From Chloroflexota bacterium (lineage in GTDB: Bacteria > Chloroflexota > Anaerolineae > B4-G1 > SLSP01), in assembly GCA_012798275.1 (NCBI GenBank), contig JAAZNO010000227.1, positions 1 to 7,585 on the forward strand: a stretch of DNA of 7,585 bases. The letters run 5' to 3'. Each line of letters begins with the position of its first letter. Within the stretch, counting starts at the first letter, position 1. Shown here piece after piece: positions 5,852 to 7,585 of this stretch. Under the pieces are notes generated by a model. The model saw nothing but the letters and a program-made list of their open reading frames with translations. It was not told the DNA's origin and ran no database searches. Made by a program: the position numbers and the translations under genes.

Positions 5852-6733
5852 TCAGGCGTCAACCGTAAATGCCACATCGTCGGATTCGGTGTAGAAGACC
5901 AGCCCGATGGAGCCGGGTCCGCCGTGAGTGCCCAGCACCGGTGAGATCAGGCCGGTGTACAGGCGCTGAGGTTGGAGTTGGTCCATGACCAGCGACGTCA
6001 GCATCTCGGCGTCGGGATCTTCTGGCGTGTGGATCACCCCCAGTTCCACGGGGCGGCGGCCGGCAAGGCGCCTTTGAGCCTCGGTAACCAGGGCCTCCAG
6101 GGATTTGCGGCGACTGCGCGCCTTGCCCCAGGCGTCAATCTTTCCCCCCTCTACCATGAGCAACGGTTTGAAGTTGAGCAGCGTGCCGAGCAGGCGGGTC
6201 GCGCCCCCGATGCGTCCTCCGCGATGCAGGTATTCGAGCGTGTCCACCGTGAAAAGCAGTTCCATGCGGGTGCGGACTCGGCTCGCCGCGAGCAGCACAT
6301 CTTCTACCGAAGCGCCTTTCTTACTGGCGCGCGCGGCGGCCAGCACCTGGAAGCCGATTCCCATCGAGATGGAGCGGGAATCGTGCAGCTCGATGCGGAG
6401 CTCGGGCAAGGCCTCTTTGGCCTGCGCTGCCGAGGTCAGCGTCCCGCTGAGCAGGGTGGAGATGAAGATCCCCACGATGGTATCAGCATGGTAGCGTTCG
6501 GCGACCTGCCGGAAGAAAGTGATGAACTCGCCCGCGGAGGGCTGTGAGGTCATGGGAAAGTCCTGGCGCTCTTGCAACATGCGGTAGAAGGTGGGAATGT
6601 CCAGGGTGACGCCGTCCACATAGGCGTCCTTACCCCACTGGATTTTGAGCGGGATGATCGAAATCTCGTGCGTCTCGATCAGTTCGGGGGTCAGATCTGC
6701 AGTGCTGTCGGTGACAATGGCGATGTGTCCCAT
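5852..6733 (-). CDS. DegV-family fatty-acid-binding protein (FakB-like)
   Basis: DegV proteins bind a fatty acid in a deep pocket; characterised FakB members present it to the kinase FakA for phospholipid synthesis. All family landmarks are here in 293 residues: VTDSTADLTPE near the start, TSQPSAGEF, FISTLLSGTLTSA, DSRSISMGIGF, LEYLHRGGRIGGATRLLG followed by KPLLMVEGGKI, and near the end LGTHGGPGSIGLVFYT. The length is normal. I chose ATG 6733 because AAAGGAG sits seven bases upstream and IAIVTDST is the usual N-terminus. The frame stays open to 6892, but that extension would cover the promoter and is unlike the family. No fakA gene is in the window. It diverges from the sigma gene. Confidence 0.94.
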   Translation of the reverse strand: MGHIAIVTDSTADLTPELIETHEISIIPLKIQWGKDAYVDGVTLDIPTFYRMLQERQDFPMTSQPSAGEFITFFRQVAERYHADTIVGIFISTLLSGTLTSAAQAKEALPELRIELHDSRSISMGIGFQVLAAARASKKGASVEDVLLAASRVRTRMELLFTVDTLEYLHRGGRIGGATRLLGTLLNFKPLLMVEGGKIDAWGKARSRRKSLEALVTEAQRRLAGRRPVELGVIHTPEDPDAEMLTSLVMDQLQPQRLYTGLISPVLGTHGGPGSIGLVFYTESDDVAFTVDA

Positions 6734-6752
6734 ATGCGGTCTCCTTTCAGAG

Positions 6753-6776
6753 CTAATTTTTGTATTGTGCTCCCAT
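6753..6776 (-). CDS. Possible 7-codon leaderless mini-ORF before the DegV gene
   Basis: ATG at 6776 opens MGAQYKN and stops at TAG (6755-6753), 19 bases before the DegV gene's start. The ATG begins six bases after the last base of the predicted -10, the same spacing as the mini-ORF at 870. It has no ribosome site and its stop does not reach the next start. It is very short, so chance is a strong alternative. Confidence 0.15.
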   Translation of the reverse strand: MGAQYKN

Positions 6777-6781
6777 CGGTA

Positions 6782-6790
6782 AATATAACA
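6782..6790 (-). promoter_or_regulatory. Extended -10 promoter for the DegV gene
   Basis: TGTTATATT on the minus strand (6790-6782) is an extended -10, with hexamer TATATT matching five of six. The 17-base-upstream hexamer is not -35-like. Instead, direct repeats occupy the region. The likely start is A6776. Confidence 0.55.
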
Positions 6791-6798
6791 CCCTTCCT

Positions 6799-6829
6799 GG
6801 TCAAAAGTTACGGTCAAAAGGCGCCTTTT
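6799..6829. promoter_or_regulatory. Direct repeat plus palindrome upstream of the DegV gene
   Basis: GGTCAAAAG occurs at 6799-6807 and again at 6812-6820 (13-bp period). A perfect 14-bp palindrome AAAAGGCGCCTTTT (6816-6829) overlaps the second copy. Relative to the predicted start this covers about -23 to -53, where a -35 box or activator would lie. It is a candidate regulator binding site, possibly for a lipid-responsive factor given the downstream gene, which is inference. It could also act on the divergent sigma gene. Confidence 0.4.
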
Positions 6830-6869
6830 TAGGGCCACGGCCGGGCGTAACTTCAGCGCTTGCCGGGTG

Positions 6870-6908
6870 TTGTAATGTACAAACCAGGCCATGCTGCTTC
6901 AGCCATGC
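6870..6908. promoter_or_regulatory. Repeats upstream of the sigma factor promoter
   Basis: An inverted repeat TTGTA-ATG-TACAA lies at 6870-6882. It is followed by a direct repeat GCCATGC at 6888-6894 and 6902-6908 (14-bp period), which covers the place a -35 would be. Candidate operator sites for sigma gene control; no known regulator box is recognised. Confidence 0.3.
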
Positions 6909-6916
6909 TCTCCTGA

Positions 6917-6925
6917 TGGTATAAT
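6917..6925 (+). promoter_or_regulatory. Extended -10 promoter for the sigma factor gene
   Basis: TGGTATAAT (6917-6925) is a perfect consensus extended -10. No -35 is apparent 16-18 bases upstream. The likely start is A6931, leaving an 11-nt leader that is almost entirely the ribosome site AGGAGG. This consensus form argues for housekeeping-sigma transcription rather than autoregulation by an ECF factor. Confidence 0.65.
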
Positions 6926-6941
6926 CGGGGAGGAGGAGACG

Positions 6942-7496
6942 ATGGAAAGCAGTGTTGGGCCTGATGCTGAAAGCACCCTCATCGAAAGGGCGCGGCGTGA
7001 GCCAGAGGCCTTTGGCGAGCTCTACCGGCGCTACGTGGAGCGGATTTATCGCTATCACTATCGCCATGTAGGGAACCATGCCGAAGCGGAAGATTTGACC
7101 TCGCGTACCTTTTTGCACGCGCTGCGGGCGATGCCCCGGTATCGGCCCCGGGATGGCACGTTTCAGGCGTGGCTTTTCCGCATCGCTCACAATCTGCTGG
7201 TCAATTATTATCGCGATCAGAGCCGTCACCCGGCGGTGGAGCTGGAGGACGTGCCGGTGCTGGCGGCGGAGAGCGGTTTGTGGGAGCGCCTCGAGGCCGC
7301 CGAATTGCAGCGACGCTTGCTGGCTGCGTTTGAGCAATTGTCGGAAGAGCGCAAGACGTTGCTGCTGTTGAAATTCGTCGAGCAGCTGTCGAATGCCGAG
7401 ATTGCGATGGTTTTGGGGAAAACGGAGGGCGCCGTCAAGGCCCTGTACAACCGCACGTTGATTAGCTTGCGTCACGCCCTGGCAGAAGAGGATTAA
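6942..7496 (+). CDS. RNA polymerase sigma-70 factor, ECF type
   Basis: A 184-residue alternative sigma factor that directs RNA polymerase to a particular set of promoters. Region 2 spans about residues 22-93: AFGELYRRYVERIYRYHYRHVGN, AEAEDLTSRTFLHAL with the core-binding acidic patch, then FQAWLFRIAHNLLVNYYRDQSR for -10 recognition. A short linker leads to region 4 at about 123-180: LLAAFEQLSEERKTLLLLKFVEQLSNAEIAMVLGKTEGAVKAL, whose helix-turn-helix (about 150-172) binds the -35. Size and lack of region 3 fit the ECF group. ATG 6942 is chosen because AGGAGG (6931-6936) lies five bases upstream. The in-frame ATG at 6891 would place the consensus promoter inside the gene. The next gene starts 3 nt after the stop, where ECF operons often keep the anti-sigma gene. 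Confidence 0.93.
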   Translation: MESSVGPDAESTLIERARREPEAFGELYRRYVERIYRYHYRHVGNHAEAEDLTSRTFLHALRAMPRYRPRDGTFQAWLFRIAHNLLVNYYRDQSRHPAVELEDVPVLAAESGLWERLEAAELQRRLLAAFEQLSEERKTLLLLKFVEQLSNAEIAMVLGKTEGAVKALYNRTLISLRHALAEED

Positions 7497-7499
7497 GGG

Positions 7500-7585
7500 A
7501 TGAAATCGAAGTCGCGTACCAAGGATGTCTACATTCTGCTCGAAAACACGTCTGGAGCTGCAGCGCTGTTACCCTTCCAGCAGCA
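7500..7585 (+). CDS. Partial gene after the sigma factor, unrecognised (runs off window)
   Basis: ATG 7500 begins 3 nt after the sigma stop codon and stays open to the window edge for 28 codons (starts MKSKSRTKDVYILLEN). GAGG (7488-7491) inside the sigma gene's end stands eight bases upstream and could serve as ribosome site. The position suggests co-transcription and perhaps an anti-sigma or sensor partner, but the visible residues show no zinc-binding or membrane signature. A second frame from ATG 7525 is also open to the edge (MSTFCSKTRLELQRCYP), so the frame itself is not certain. Confidence 0.5.
   Translation, partial: MKSKSRTKDVYILLENTSGAAALLPFQQ

Noticed and set aside
6734..6892. 53-codon N-terminal extension of the DegV protein to an ATG at 6892.
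   Set aside because: It would include the predicted promoter and repeats, has no ribosome site, and the family normally starts at the IAIVTDST strand next to ATG 6733.
6891..6941. 17-codon N-terminal extension of the sigma factor from ATG 6891.
   Set aside because: A consensus TGGTATAAT lies inside it and a much better ribosome site serves ATG 6942.

Overview
The window looks like a bacterial chromosome of fairly high GC. The truncated 5S rRNA, the Gld-type ABC operon, the Thr/Ser/Pro-rich linker in its large protein and the DegV/ECF pair remind me most of Chloroflexota (Anaerolineae-like). That assignment is a judgement from gene style, not a measured placement. No insertion sequence, tRNA, CRISPR array or phage gene is visible, and codon style is even across the window.

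Layout: positions 1-81 are the 3' part of a 5S rRNA, the end of a ribosomal RNA operon. A strong hairpin (106-142) separates it from rnhA (RNase HI), which lies on the minus strand and converges on it. Between rnhA and the next gene is a divergent control region of about 300 bp (626-931), with a promoter facing each way and a possible mini-ORF in front of each gene. From 932 to 5777 on the plus strand lies a tight three-gene operon: an ABC-2 ATPase of the GldA/NosF type, a 983-residue protein that fuses the membrane permease (GldF-like) to the extracytoplasmic auxiliary subunit (GldG-like), and a membrane-anchored DUF4340-type protein with two similar halves. Each junction is a 4-nt ATGA stop/start overlap. 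A 17-bp perfect hairpin (5792-5831) ends this operon and also serves the convergent gene from the other side, a DegV-family (FakB-like) fatty-acid-binding protein. DegV diverges from an ECF-type RNA polymerase sigma factor across a 208-bp control region. The sigma gene is followed after 3 nt by a gene that runs off the window.

The three operon genes probably make one envelope ABC complex: ATPase in the cytoplasm, fused GldFG in the membrane, DUF4340 protein anchored outside. Its substrate cannot be read from sequence. The least ordinary features are the GldF-GldG fusion and a shared promoter style. All four predicted promoters are extended -10 (TGN plus hexamer) without a good -35, with an A exactly six bases past the hexamer. 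At two of them this A is the first base of a possible leaderless mini-ORF. Repeats lie next to or just upstream of several of these -10 elements. These are read by eye and need transcript-end data.
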